Under the pieces are notes generated by a model. That model searched no databases. It saw only the letters and a list, made by a program, of their open reading frames with translations, and had not been told where the DNA came from. A stretch of DNA of 64,000 bases from Culex pipiens pallens (taxonomy: Eukaryota > Arthropoda > Insecta > Diptera > Culicidae), in contig NC_068937.1 in NCBI RefSeq assembly GCF_016801865.2, positions 135,668,455-135,732,454 of the forward strand, written 5' to 3'. The translations under genes and the position numbers were made by a program. Of this stretch, positions 1-10,816 are shown piece by piece. Positions within the stretch are counted from its first letter, which is position 1; each line of letters starts with the position of its first letter.

Positions 1-3000
1 TGGTCCAGTGCGACCCCACTTGGTGAGAACATCGGCTATGTTGTATTTAGTCGACACCCAGTGCCATTCCATAACGCTCGTCAACTCCAAGATTTCACCA
101 ACTCTGAACGCTACGTACTGCTTATACTTGTACTGGTCCGCACGCAGCCAACTGCAAACCGTCCGAGAGTCCGTCCACATCACACAGCGGCCGACCTGCA
201 GGGAGTGCATCCCCAATACAGTGTGCTTTAATCGCGCACCGAGTTTGGCTGCATCTAGTTCCAGTCGCGGAATCGACTGTCGCTTGAGCGGCGCCACCCT
301 CGCACGGGACATAATCAGGCTGCATTTGACCGTCCCGCCGACAACGGCTCGAAAGAAAGCGGCACAGCCGTACGCGTGTTCGCTGGCATCGGTAAAAATG
401 TGTATTTCCAACGAATCGATCTCGGTTGACAAGGTAGAGCCGAAATAGCCGCGCGGTATTCTAAGCTTCTCCACTTGAGGCAGCAAACCAACCCAGCGTT
501 TCCACAAGCGCCAGCTCTCATCGTCGATCTCATCCTTCCAATCGCATCCTTGTCGCCACAGACGCTGAATGAGTATTTTTCCATGAATTGTGAAAGGGGA
601 CAGCAGACCCAAAGGATCAAAAAACCCCATCACCCAGCTCAACGCGATCTGCTTCGTGGGCCGTTTGTCCTCGTACAGGTACGCCATCAATTCTGGTCTG
701 TGTTGCACCGAGAAGGCAAATTCGTCCATGTCCGGGTCCCAGATGATCCCCAGCACTCTTTCGTTGCTAGTCTGTTTGTCCCTGCTGAAGTGCACGTGTG
801 ATGCTGGTTTTTCTTCTCCTAGACGTCGCAGAACTTCGGGTAAATTGGCTACCCAGTTCCGTATCTCGAACCCGCCGTTCTTGTGGATCATCTTCACCTC
901 TCCTGCGCGTTTCACTGCTTCTTCGATGGTGTCCACGCTGTCAAAATAGTCGTCCACATAGTGGCGGTTGATTATGGCGGCGGCGGCTTCAGGATACTGG
1001 AGAGCATGCTCCTCGGCGTTCTTGTTCTTGACGAACTGCGCAGAACTTGGTGAACAGGCGGCGCCGAAAGTTGCCACGTCCATCACGAAGTGAATAGCCG
1101 GCTGCTTGAAGTTTTTCCGGAACAAAAAACGCTGCGCTTGTGTATCTCCTCTGCGAATCCTTAACTGGTGATACATCTCGCGTATATCGCCCCCGAACGC
1201 AACCGGCCGCTCACGGAAACCCACGATCACCTGGATCAGCGGAACGAGTAAGTCGGGTCCCGTCAGCAGTTGAGAGTTTAGGGAAACACCTTGGACTGTC
1301 GCGGCAGCGTCCCACACCAGCCGATATTTCCCCGGTTTTCTGGGATTAGTAACGACATTTAGCGGGAGATACCACGTCTTTTCCGGATCGGTATTGGCAA
1401 GTTCTTCCGGCGTTGCCACGTGTGCGTATCCTTTAAGTTGGTACTCCTCTATTTGACGACAAACATTTTCGCGCAGGTCCGGATTCTTCTCCAATTTCCG
1501 TTCGAGATTCTTCATTCTTCCCATAGCCATGGGTAGACTGTTTGGAAAGCGAGGATCTTCCGACTTCCATAGTAATCCGGTTTCAAACCGGTCGCCGACT
1601 CTTCTCGTGGTCTGCTCCATGATTTCCCGAGCTCTTTTTTCGTCGGTCGTTTCCAGAACCGTTGCCACAACCGACTCTTCTACCGCATAATGGCTCTTCA
1701 ACAGTGCATGGATTTCTTCATTTGTGATTTCGTGATGAACTCCCAGAAAACCTTCGCTGGAGGGAGCGTTCAGCTGACGAGGTCCGTATACGGTCCATCC
1801 AAGCCTGCCTCGTACCGCTATCGGCTCGTTCATTGCGCCAACTTTTGCTTCGATTGGGGCAAAGGCGTGGACGTTGTTGAGACCGATGAGAAGTCCGGGT
1901 TGACCGTCGTAAGATGCTACTTCCAATCCTTTCATGTGCTGGTATTTCTTGGCGAGGGTTTTGAAATCCAACTTCTGATACGGCAACATTAGCTTCTCGA
2001 CTGTTCGGACGGTTTGAAGCAGCAGCTTGTTTCCTCCATCGGATGCTGACGCCCACAGATTCATCCTACGTGAATTTTTCTCCTCACGCCTGATACTAGC
2101 TGTCCAGTTTATGGTCAGCTTCTCCTCTACGCCTACGATTCCGAGATTGTCCGCCAGCTGTCTTTCAACCAGCGTAATTGACGAGCCTTCGTCTAGGAAA
2201 GCAAGAACGGTTGTTGCTCGTCCTCCGTAGTGAAGTTGAACAGGGAGCATACGGAACATCATCGCAGCTTTCGTTCTGATGTGTGCGCTCAGCCCTTCCA
2301 CACGATCTATCGGGTGCATCAGCGGATTGTGCCGTTCTTTACACAAGCCCACGTTACAGCGTGTTCTGAACGTACACTCTCCGTCATGGTCGTTTAGACA
2401 CACGCTGCAAAGCTTCCAGTGATTCACCACCTTAACCCTGTCTGCATACTGGAGCTTCTTGAATTCAGGGCAATTCCGTAGGCGGTGATCTGTACCGTGA
2501 CAAATTTTGCAGGGCTTGAATTTTCTCCGGTCGTCGTTTGTCTTGGTGCTCGCATTCTCCTCTTCGCTGTGGTGGTACATTGCTCCTTTCTCCCTGTGGA
2601 ATTGTTTTCCGCCTTGGCCGCTAGAGGAAGCTTTGTTAGTGTGCTTAGAATCCATACTAACGTTAGCCTCGCATGCGTCAGCAACAATCTCAGACAAGAA
2701 ATCCGTGAACGTCCGGAGCGTGACTTCTTTTGCATGGCGTTTGAACCGGATCCACTGTCGTTTCTCTCCATCGGGCAACTTGTCGACAAGGTCTTGAATG
2801 AGCAGCGGATTAGCGAGATGTTGCTTCAGTTTAACTGCTTCTAGGTGCTCACACAGCTGCTCCACTGCGTTGCCAAACGGAATAAAGCTGGCGAGCTTGT
2901 CCGCTTTGGGGGGTTCCAATTTGCGGACCTTATCGAGGTAGCTTTGCAGAAGCTGTTCAGGGCGCCCACACATTTGCTGCAACTTGGCGATGGCTAGCGG

Positions 3001-3960
3001 CACCGACTGTGGTAGGATTAGTTTCCCCCGTACCCAGTCCAGAGCTGGCGCCCTCAAGCTGTCTTGCAAACGTACTAAATTCTCGACGTCCGTGTATCCA
3101 CATGCCTCGTTGGATGCACAGTACGCTCCGTAGAACAGCGGCCATTCTTCCGGATTACCCGCAAAATCAGGAAGCTTTTTAGATATACCATTTCTTGCTG
3201 CGAGTTGTGCTTTAGTAGGTCCAATCTGTATCGATCCTTGCCCGAGTCGCGATACTTTTTTTCCATGTTTGAGATCCCTCCGTGTACTTTCAGCATTCGC
3301 GTCTTTCAGTATCTCGTCTGAGCTTAGCTCCGAATCGGCCTCTGCACCGCTTTCAGGTTCTTTCTCCAGGTTTGATGGCTTTCCCGAAGTCCCGCTTTTA
3401 TCTTTTTTGATGATCGTCGCGTCTGCTGCCTTGAGATCTTCCAACTCCTTTTCGAGCTCGGTCATCTCCTTCTCAAATGATGATTGCTCCGACTTAAACC
3501 GCTGCACAAAATCCTTCTTCCTCTTCAGAGCTTCCGCCTGACGAGCCTTTCGATCTTCTTCTTCCTTTTCGCGTAGCTTTTCTTCCAACAGACTTCGTTT
3601 TTCCGCCAACGCCTTCTGAAACAGTCTTCTTTCCTCAAGTAACATCATTTCCTCTTCGAGAGCTTGCTCCTGGCGTTTCTGCTCTTCTTCTTGTGCTTTG
3701 CGCTTTTGTTCCAGGGTGAGCGGGTCAGGTTTTTCCTTCTTTCGCGACTTCTTGACCTTCTGGCAAACCTCGTCCACGCAGTACCAATTCTTCGTCTTCT
3801 TAGCCGCGTCGGTCACCCCGACACACCGGTAGTGGAACCAGCGCCTGCAACCGTCGCAGCCAATCATCTTTTCGTTCTCCACGGAGACCTGGTTGCAGCT
3901 TCCACACGGTGTTGTGGTCAGATCCAGCTCGTTGTCGGTGGTTTGCGGAGTCTCCGACAT
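1..3960 (-). CDS. BEL/Pao LTR retrotransposon Gag-Pol polyprotein, C-terminus beyond window
   Basis: One frame stays open from the ATG at 3960 to the left edge (1320 codons); I checked every codon for stops. Domains in order: a PHD-type zinc finger at residues 19-66 (C19-x2-C22, C35-x2-C38, H43-x2-C46, C61-x4-C66); a Lys/Glu-rich coiled coil at about 80-165; a Gag region; Cys/His knuckles (CKICHGTDH, CSVCLNDHDGEC); the A17-type aspartic protease motif LDEGSS at about 589-594; reverse transcriptase with YVDD at 1001-1004 (bases 949-960); and an RNase H-like end with WVSTKYNIAD near the edge. The integrase should lie left of the window. An in-frame TAA at 4024-4026 lies upstream of the ATG. The order protease, RT, RNase H and the YVDD box are typical of BEL/Pao. 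No frameshift was seen, so this copy may be young or active. Confidence 0.93.
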   Translation of the reverse strand, partial: MSETPQTTDNELDLTTTPCGSCNQVSVENEKMIGCDGCRRWFHYRCVGVTDAAKKTKNWYCVDEVCQKVKKSRKKEKPDPLTLEQKRKAQEEEQKRQEQALEEEMMLLEERRLFQKALAEKRSLLEEKLREKEEEDRKARQAEALKRKKDFVQRFKSEQSSFEKEMTELEKELEDLKAADATIIKKDKSGTSGKPSNLEKEPESGAEADSELSSDEILKDANAESTRRDLKHGKKVSRLGQGSIQIGPTKAQLAARNGISKKLPDFAGNPEEWPLFYGAYCASNEACGYTDVENLVRLQDSLRAPALDWVRGKLILPQSVPLAIAKLQQMCGRPEQLLQSYLDKVRKLEPPKADKLASFIPFGNAVEQLCEHLEAVKLKQHLANPLLIQDLVDKLPDGEKRQWIRFKRHAKEVTLRTFTDFLSEIVADACEANVSMDSKHTNKASSSGQGGKQFHREKGAMYHHSEEENASTKTNDDRRKFKPCKICHGTDHRLRNCPEFKKLQYADRVKVVNHWKLCSVCLNDHDGECTFRTRCNVGLCKERHNPLMHPIDRVEGLSAHIRTKAAMMFRMLPVQLHYGGRATTVLAFLDEGSSITLVERQLADNLGIVGVEEKLTINWTASIRREEKNSRRMNLWASASDGGNKLLLQTVRTVEKLMLPYQKLDFKTLAKKYQHMKGLEVASYDGQPGLLIGLNNVHAFAPIEAKVGAMNEPIAVRGRLGWTVYGPRQLNAPSSEGFLGVHHEITNEEIHALLKSHYAVEESVVATVLETTDEKRAREIMEQTTRRVGDRFETGLLWKSEDPRFPNSLPMAMGRMKNLERKLEKNPDLRENVCRQIEEYQLKGYAHVATPEELANTDPEKTWYLPLNVVTNPRKPGKYRLVWDAAATVQGVSLNSQLLTGPDLLVPLIQVIVGFRERPVAFGGDIREMYHQLRIRRGDTQAQRFLFRKNFKQPAIHFVMDVATFGAACSPSSAQFVKNKNAEEHALQYPEAAAAIINRHYVDDYFDSVDTIEEAVKRAGEVKMIHKNGGFEIRNWVANLPEVLRRLGEEKPASHVHFSRDKQTSNERVLGIIWDPDMDEFAFSVQHRPELMAYLYEDKRPTKQIALSWVMGFFDPLGLLSPFTIHGKILIQRLWRQGCDWKDEIDDESWRLWKRWVGLLPQVEKLRIPRGYFGSTLSTEIDSLEIHIFTDASEHAYGCAAFFRAVVGGTVKCSLIMSRARVAPLKRQSIPRLELDAAKLGARLKHTVLGMHSLQVGRCVMWTDSRTVCSWLRADQYKYKQYVAFRVGEILELTSVMEWHWVSTKYNIADVLTKWGRTGP

Positions 3961-4843
3961 CACAAATTTTTTGAGATTTTGTTCGGATACAAAACCAATG
4001 TTTCGTAGTAGCTGGCGATTTTGTTAGCAGCAACTCAAACTGCAAGGAGACCGTTTATTTTAGTGGGAATTCATTTGTTTACATCGGTCTTACTCACAAA
4101 TTTGGTTTTTTTTTTCCTCTCCTTTACCACCGAGACACTGCGAGTTAGTTGTAGTGAAAGTTATTCCTGTTAATTCATAAATATTAAATATTTTCATCAA
4201 ACCGCATTGAAATAGTGGAGGACTCACGCGTTCAAGGAAATCTCCTACTGGCTGACAATTTCCCTCTTTACCCTAGCGCGCGGGTTGCGTGGAGCTGCTT
4301 CTCTAGGCTTAGTGAAGAAATCTATTCTTCGTTTAGATCTTCGCACACGCGTTTTTCCGCGGGTCTGGCCCTAATTGAACAGCATTTATCGGTTTGCAGA
4401 AACTCAAGATGATAATTTTAACTTTAAACTATACGATTGCGCCCCTGACAAACCCTAAATTCACCTGCGATCACGACCGATAAGACTTATCAAGCACACC
4501 GTTCTACAATAGCTATCATTTAATCGCCTACTTTCTTTTTATTCCGTTTGTTGTAAGTGTCAGCTCGTCGTCCGCCGCGAAGGGAATTGGCCTCGTCGCA
4601 CTTTGTCCGACAGCAGTGTGGCCAGTTGCGTTGACAATAACTTATTGTTCACTTTTTTGTTGAAAGCTTGATTTCACGGGTTCATATTAATGTGTAGCAA
4701 AAATTTAACTAATCCTGCAATAACCGAAAACGACGAAATTTCAAATCATTTAGTTTTCGTCAAAAACGAACCTGCTCAGAAATGAGTAAATAGGGCGTCT
4801 GTCACATTTTAGTGATTTTCTCTCAGATCTGGGTGCATTTTAC
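3961..4843. other. Upstream leader and probable 5' LTR zone of the BEL element, boundary unresolved
   Basis: This DNA lies immediately 5' of the minus-strand Gag-Pol. It should contain the leader, primer-binding site and 5' LTR of the element. The matching 3' LTR is outside the window, so the LTR edges cannot be placed by comparison. I see no host gene here. Confidence 0.4.
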
Positions 4844-5029
4844 TAGAGACCCTAAATAGGGAGACTGGTCTTAGTTTGCTAAATCGATCTGGCAACGTAT
4901 GTTTTGAGCTTGGCAACACTGATAAGTTTTGCTGGGCGTAAAGGCAAATGCTCGTTTGGATACGTCAAACTCGTGTCTGTTTGGGTACGTCAAAATCACT
5001 TCGACCAGTCTCCCTATTTAGGATCTCTA
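4844..5029. mobile_element. 186-bp MITE with 27-bp terminal inverted repeats and 8-bp target duplication
   Basis: The ends 4844-4870 and 5003-5029 are inverted copies of each other over 27 bases with one mismatch; they start TAGAGACCCTAAATAGGGAG. The element is flanked by a perfect 8-bp direct repeat, CATTTTAC, at 4836-4843 and 5030-5037. An 8-bp duplication is characteristic of hAT (and P) transposases, so this is probably a non-autonomous hAT-type MITE. It has no coding capacity. The surrounding sequence (about 4780-5110) is itself a degenerate inverted repeat, so the MITE may sit inside an older one. Confidence 0.88.
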
Positions 5030-5267
5030 CATTTTACTCTATTTTCGTTGAATTCTGAGTGAAATTCACTCAAACCTGACAGATGTCCCATTTACTCGTT
5101 TTTGGGTATGTTCGATTTTATTGAAAACTGAGTGATCTTAAATGTGCGTATAAACATGTTGATAAATCTTGTTGAGTGTTTTTGACAGTTAACATCTAAA
5201 AAGGTAAACATAAGCGCGTGCTAAAAGCCCAGCTAAACTCACCCAATTTTAGTAAAACTTAAACCTA

Positions 5268-5603
5268 CACAGCAAAAAAAGTACTAATCCAGCTGCGTGT
5301 AAAAGGTCTGTGGGGTAAAATAAAATTTTGCATTATTTTATGAAATTCTATGTAATATTACACCCTAAAATATGAAGCCCATCAGTATGGGATGCGTTCA
5401 TCCCAAGTTCATCCTTTCCATTCTTTATCGGTCTGATGGCAGAGCGGGCTTGGGCGCCAGTCCTTACTGTTGGTGCTGGATTTGAATCCCGTCGGTTGCA
5501 ACTTTTTTTGTGTTTACGAAAATTTTACATGCAGTGTGTAATATTAAGTGTCTTTTTTGACGAAGGTAAAATGTGCGATTTTACCATCGGATTTTTTGCT
5601 GTG
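5268..5603. mobile_element. TA-flanked MITE carrying an internal tRNA-like segment
   Basis: The ends CACAGCAAAAAA (from 5268) and TTTTTTGCTGTG (to 5603) are inverted repeats, each bordered by TA. This pattern fits a Tc1/mariner-type non-autonomous element. Inside, at about 5427-5505, the plus strand carries an A-box-like TGGCAGAGCGGGCTTGG followed by a B-box-like GGATTTGAATCCC. These are internal RNA polymerase III promoter motifs of tRNA-derived SINEs. No protein is encoded. Confidence 0.6.
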
Positions 5604-5799
5604 TACTCAGAAATAAGTACGTTAGGCAAATGTCAGATTTGTTTTGTTTCATTGAAATTTGGATAAATTTTATCTGAATCTGACAGTTGCATTACTCACT
5701 TTTTATTAACACAGACTGTTGTCTGTGTTATTAAGTAGTTTCGGGTTTAACGAATCTGAGTCATTTTGGATGTATGGCAACGTCTTAACCGCTTAACAA

Positions 5800-6054
5800 T
5801 ATAGAGTCATTTACGTGCGCATGTATTGCGTGTACGCACACGTACTCAAAAATGTGAGGTTAAATTTTCTCCGGCAAGCAAAATCAATAGAGCTTTATGA
5901 CGTTTCGCGTACGCACACTAGCGCACCATTTGGTTTTGCTGCCTGACAAAATTTAACCTCACTTTATTTTCGTGTACGTACACACAATACATACGCACGT
6001 AGATTACTCTATTGGTGCGCTAGTGTGCGTACGCGAAACGTCATAAAGCTCTAT
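5800..6054. repeat. Two interleaved long inverted repeats (order A-B-A'-B')
   Basis: Segment B (about 5888-5929) is perfectly repeated in inverted orientation at about 6013-6054 (42 bases). Segment A (about 5800-5881) is imperfectly repeated in inverted orientation at about 5933-6012. The arms are interleaved rather than nested. Both A and B begin with ATAGAG. The segments are rich in alternating purine-pyrimidine CGTACGCAC motifs. It resembles a rearranged MITE cluster. Confidence 0.75.
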
Positions 6055-6145
6055 AACTTTAACAGAGACTTATTCTTCCATTAGCGTGTATGATTGACAG
6101 CGAGCAAAATAGTGTATTTTTGTTTTCGACGTTGGGCAGCTGTGT

Positions 6146-6244
6146 AAATGATTGAGTTGTGCTGGAACCGTGTACCATAGTCCAGGTCAGTAATCTACAC
6201 GGTGGACTCAGACATGAGGTCAGAGGGCAGGTCAAGACTCTACA
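6146..6244 (+). mobile_element. Diverged LTR fragment related to the element at 43757-48746
   Basis: Stretches such as TTGTGCTGGAACCG, GACATGAGGTCAG and GACTCTACA occur here in the same order as in the 3' half of the LTRs at 43757-44098 and 48403-48746, with deletions and substitutions between them. It is probably an old remnant of that LTR family. Confidence 0.55.
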
Positions 6245-8306
6245 AACGTTGATCTTTTGCTCGTCCTTGGTGACAAATGACAACCATATTATGTCACACC
6301 AATCTCTCACCGCATCCTTTGATGACGGCACCCGCAAAATCAGGCCAAGTTATTCGCCAACCACATCAAATGTCACGGAATAAAAGTGTAATTCCGTAGC
6401 AAAACCACAATCCTGCTCGTTGACCTCTAGCTCTGCCACTCGTCAGAAGTAACGGCTTCCATCAGGATGATGACTGCCGCAAGTGGACCGGAATGAACGA
6501 CGACAAGGACCTTGTGGAAAGGATCTGAGCTGGAAGCTTGCATCTTCCCTCTCGCTTCATTCCACCAGAATGCAACGTCACTTCGGTGCGAGAAAGATAA
6601 AAATAACACCCAAGAATTTGAGTCGTGTTCAAGTGGGAAAGCCGGAGGTTTTTCCGCCCTGCGTGGTCAACCTGTTTGTTTTTTGCCTTCTAGCGCTGAG
6701 CTTCGATGGAGTTTCCACTTTTGCCAGCACTCGTCAGCCCGGATGACGGGGCCGGGAACACTTAAAAGGTGACGGTTTTTAATCTTACCGGCAGCCGGGC
6801 AGGATTTCAGGATTAGAGAGAAGCTAATACGCTGGGGAAGTTCTGAAACTCGCCGCAAAAGCTTTGATTGTGGAGATGACATTTGAACAAAAAGTCGCGC
6901 AAATGTCACGAACTGCTTTCATGCAGGTGGTGTTGTTCCGTGACCATAGAAATCTTGTGGTCGAGATTAATACAAATTAAAAAGGTTTCTAAACTGGCGG
7001 TACAACTTTGTTACCGAAGCGCATAAATCCGTTTTTTATAAATCCAGGAGCAATGTGGAGTGGGGTAAAAAACAACGCCAGAGGGTGCGCGCATTTTCCA
7101 GTTTTCCCAGCGTGACATTTGCATCAAAAGAAAAGCAAGCGCTGCTTTTCAGTTGACGTTTGCTCTTTGTAGCTGTTGCAGTGTGGGAGGCAAGCTTGGA
7201 ATTTCGTTTTAGTAAGGGCTTACGTGAGATCAAAGCCAACTTGTCCTTTAGAAAAGTTTACTTTTTCTAAAGGGGTTGACTACTGTGGTACTTCTGTGAA
7301 GTTGCTGAGTTAAATAGAATTTCAGGAAAATATTAAAAAATAACCTTTTCAATGAGCTTTTTAAACAAAAATAACTTCATAACTTTTAGAAATGCTCGTA
7401 CATTTTCACCCTTCTCATGTAACATTGCAACAATTCCAAACTTGTCGACCTTTGTACAATCCGTTCTTAACCCTCAAATGATCCACAATTCAACCCAGAA
7501 CGACACGAAATGAATCCATTACGCTCCTCCAAAGCCAGACTCTCAGTGGCTGCTAAGCCATTAAGGCAATAATCCGCAGCCATAAATCTGGCCCGCCCGA
7601 AGCCACCGCCCTCCCCGTAGCAGACTTTAATTCCTAAACGACGACGAAGAATGACGAACTGCTTCCTCGCAGATTCCTGCGAGCTCCAAAAATTCCCTTT
7701 TAATCCCACGCGCTTAGGGTGCCCCCCTCAAAATTTGAATGTAGGCCATAATGGCGCATAATAAAGGCATTCCCCCCTCCCCCGAAAATCCTTCAAGGAA
7801 TCGGCTGGACCCGGCGGGTTTAATAGTTCATGTTTACGACCGTCCGGAACCGACAACCCGGCAGGCGGTTCCGGCCCAGAAACAAGGTCAAACCGCAAAG
7901 TGTGAGGGCGGTGTTTCGCTATTTATTATGATCCTTCCATGGCGGAGGGGGCTACATATTTGCCCTCAGGTGGAAAACTTGTAGGAAATTTATGGAAAAT
8001 TATAACGAACCCGGTTCGGGAACCGGGGGGCCCGTTATCTTTCGCCAGTAATAAACGCAAATGGGAACGGTTTGCCGGCGCTGCTGTGGAAGCGACATAA
8101 ATTATTCGCCATTATTTTCACTCTCGATTTGATTATTTTTGTCATTTTTTTTTTCATTTCTTCAAGGTTGAATTTTGTTTACAAACAGAATTCATCGTGT
8201 AGCTGTCAAAATGATTCATTTGGTTGCACGCTTAGGTGATTCTGCCTTTTGCTTAAATTTTAAACATATTATGCACGGTTCGATCATTTCCCAAATTACC
8301 ATAATA
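6245..8306. other. No gene recognised
   Basis: Only short open frames without family resemblance or splice structure occur here. About 7480-8060 is GC-richer and contains stretches such as CCCGGTTCGGGAACCGGG that can form small hairpins. I find no support for a gene or an identifiable repeat. Confidence 0.4.
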
Positions 8307-9086
8307 GGGTACGTTATCCATTAGTGGACCCCTTTCCTATAGTGGACCCTCTGAAGGTTTTTTAATGAAAAGTTCAATAAAATCACAATTTTAAGCGTGT
8401 TTTTGTCTATACATCATTCATTTGGCAAGTTCAGCATAATTTAAAACAATGTTGACTGACATTGATGTGTTCTTTTCGCCAAAATAAGTGTTTTGAGTTC
8501 GACGTCTGAAATCAGCAATGGCCACTAGCATTTTCACAACATAACAGCATTTCTATTTTATGATTGAATTAACTACTCAATCACTTTTTGACTGATTATT
8601 TCACTTCAGTAAGTCGAACTTATGTAAGTCTAAGGAACTTTACTGAAATAAAACGAAGAACTGCGCAATTTCAATAAATGCATGTTGTAATAGGTTGTAA
8701 TCAATCTAATTGCATATATTTCAACCATGAGTACAAATATAGCTGTTTTCATGTTTGAAGTACTAAAGTGGCTGAAACTGTAAGAATTTATATTTAATCG
8801 AAACAAAACTATATGTAATTGTACTTAACTGAAGTAAGTAATTAATATGGACAAATTTGCATCAAATTTACTTTTTTTAATCATTTTTATGTTTATAGTG
8901 GTTTTTGATACGTTTTCTTTGATCTTTTTCGGAAATAAATATGTTTAAAAGTCTGTTAGGTTTTGGTGTTGTTTTAAGCCATTCCTGTTAACATTTTTTT
9001 TTTGTTTACAATGAAAAGTTAGCAAATGCCCTCTTTTAATCTTTATATCTATCATTAGACCCACATTATACATCAAAACATCAAAA

Positions 9087-9363
9087 AAGGCTCTCTAGGC
9101 CCAGTGAAAAAATATAATTTAACTAAAAAATGACGAACTCCTCGTCACAGTGTCGTGATGCAAACAATGATCGAGCTGTAGCTGTCACAGCCCTGCGAAG
9201 TATGTTGGCTGACATATCGGGCGGTCAGTCAAAAAAACCAGCTAGAAGTCGCCTGACAAAAAACTTTTGCTAGAATGAAATAGTAAACCTGATGCAAACA
9301 AACGTCCGGCTGTCATGTAAACATACTTTGAATGTGTTGGTAAATTTCTGACTAGAAAGCCTT
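9087..9363. mobile_element. MITE, copy 1 of a family also at 49556-49848
   Basis: The segment starts AAGGCTCTCTAGGCCCAGTG and ends CTGACTAGAAAGCCTT, so its ends are inverted repeats. A clear homologue with the same order of blocks (GATCGAGCT, CAGCTAGAAGTCGC, GATGCAAACAAAC, GTAAACATACTTT) lies at about 49556-49848. It is non-coding. Target duplications could not be defined. Confidence 0.7.
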
Positions 9364-9394
9364 ATATCAGTTAAATTTAATATAAAAATAACAA

Positions 9395-9455
9395 TTTTCC
9401 TATAGTGGACCCGGGTCCACAATCGGATTATGGACCCGGGTCCACTATAGGAAAA
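9395..9455. repeat. Perfect 25-bp-arm hairpin built on GGACCCGGGTCC
   Basis: The arms 9395-9419 and 9431-9455 are exact reverse complements separated by 11 bases. Each arm contains the palindrome GGACCCGGGTCC. It probably derives from head-to-head termini of the element whose end is at 8307. Confidence 0.9.
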
Positions 9456-10439
9456 GGGGGTCCATAACTGGCAAAAAACATGTTTGTTTCAAATGGCTAT
9501 TTATCTGCACAAAATCAAATTATTGATGAAACTTTAGAGATGGGCAAAACCGCTCTTTTTTGGAGCCGCTCAATTTCGCTCGCTCTTTAAATTGAGCCGC
9601 TCTTTTGAACGGCTCTTTCGCTCTTTTTTCAAAAAATTAGCTGGAAAGACTATTTTAAAGAATGGTGTGTTTTTTTAATGTTTTTATTAGACTTTTATAC
9701 AAAAAGCTAAAAACGAGATGATTCGCATGAGAACCATAGGTCTAAACGGATTGGATGAACCCAAACCTTAATTTAGAATCTCGTAGAAAATTGCTATTAA
9801 TTTTACAAAATTGCTTTTATTTGAGAAAATGTTCTGCGAACTCTTTTCTATATAAAAAAGTCTATAAATGACAAAGTTAAATCGAGCAAAAGAAGTAAGG
9901 ATATGGTTATTTAGTAGTTTTTCGGCGAAATTTCCTAGTGAAGCATTTTGAAATGCTCTAATTTGTACTCCGGTAATTCTTTAACACTCCTCCGTCCAAG
10001 GCATCCCGTACTTACACGAACGACCAAGGCGGAAAAAAAGTTGGAACGCTAACTTCAACTCGCTGGTTCTCAGCCAAAACTCAACCAATCTGGATGATTC
10101 CTTTTTCCAGAGATTTGTACGGATCTCCAGATGAGCCTAGAACTTTGCAGATCTCGATTTGATCAATCCTCTAATAACTACGACTAAATTAGTCGGAGCA
10201 ACTTTTTTTCTGCGTGTATTTCCGAAAAGCGACTCAAGCAAGAACATTTTTGCTACGCTGCAAAAACACAATAACTTTGCTAAAATGTTAGCAAAACCCA
10301 TAAAATTATATATCAAAATTTCCGATATGATCTCAGGATTATGATGAGCTTCTCAAATTTCCATTATTTTCACAAAAAAATTCACAAAACTACGTAAAAC
10401 TACAGAAAAAATAAAAATGCCTCATTTTATGACTAGAAC

Positions 10440-10816
10440 TTTATGGTAAAATCATTGATTTCATTGATTTTTTTATGAAAATGTTTCAAATGATCTAAAT
10501 TATATGTTTCAGAATCATTCTGAGTGTGTTTTCTCCTGAATACTACAAAATTTTACCAAAACTACGTAAAATACAGAAAATTTGATACTTTCCTTTAGAA
10601 CTTTATTTGCTTCATGATAAAATCATTGATTTATTTTATGAAAAATGTTTCAAATGATCTAAATTACAAGTTTCCGAATTATTCTGAGTGTGATTCTTAC
10701 TGAGTACTACAAAATTTTACCAAAACTACGTAAAATACAGAAAATTTGATACTTTCCTTTAGAACTTTATTTGCTTCATGATAAAATCATTGATTTAGTT
10801 TATGAAAATGTTTCAA
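10440..10816 (+). repeat. Left-arm 163-bp tandem repeats, outer portion
   Basis: About two diverged copies of the unit occur here, marked by ATGTTTCAAATGATCTAAAT, CTACGTAAAATACAGAAAA and TTTAGAACTTTATTTGCTTC. The array is interrupted at 10816 by the Jockey-like insertion and resumes at 12582. Confidence 0.85.

Noticed and set aside
8..3541. Many plus-strand frames across the BEL element
   Set aside because: They are shadows of the minus-strand Gag-Pol frame, which is open throughout.
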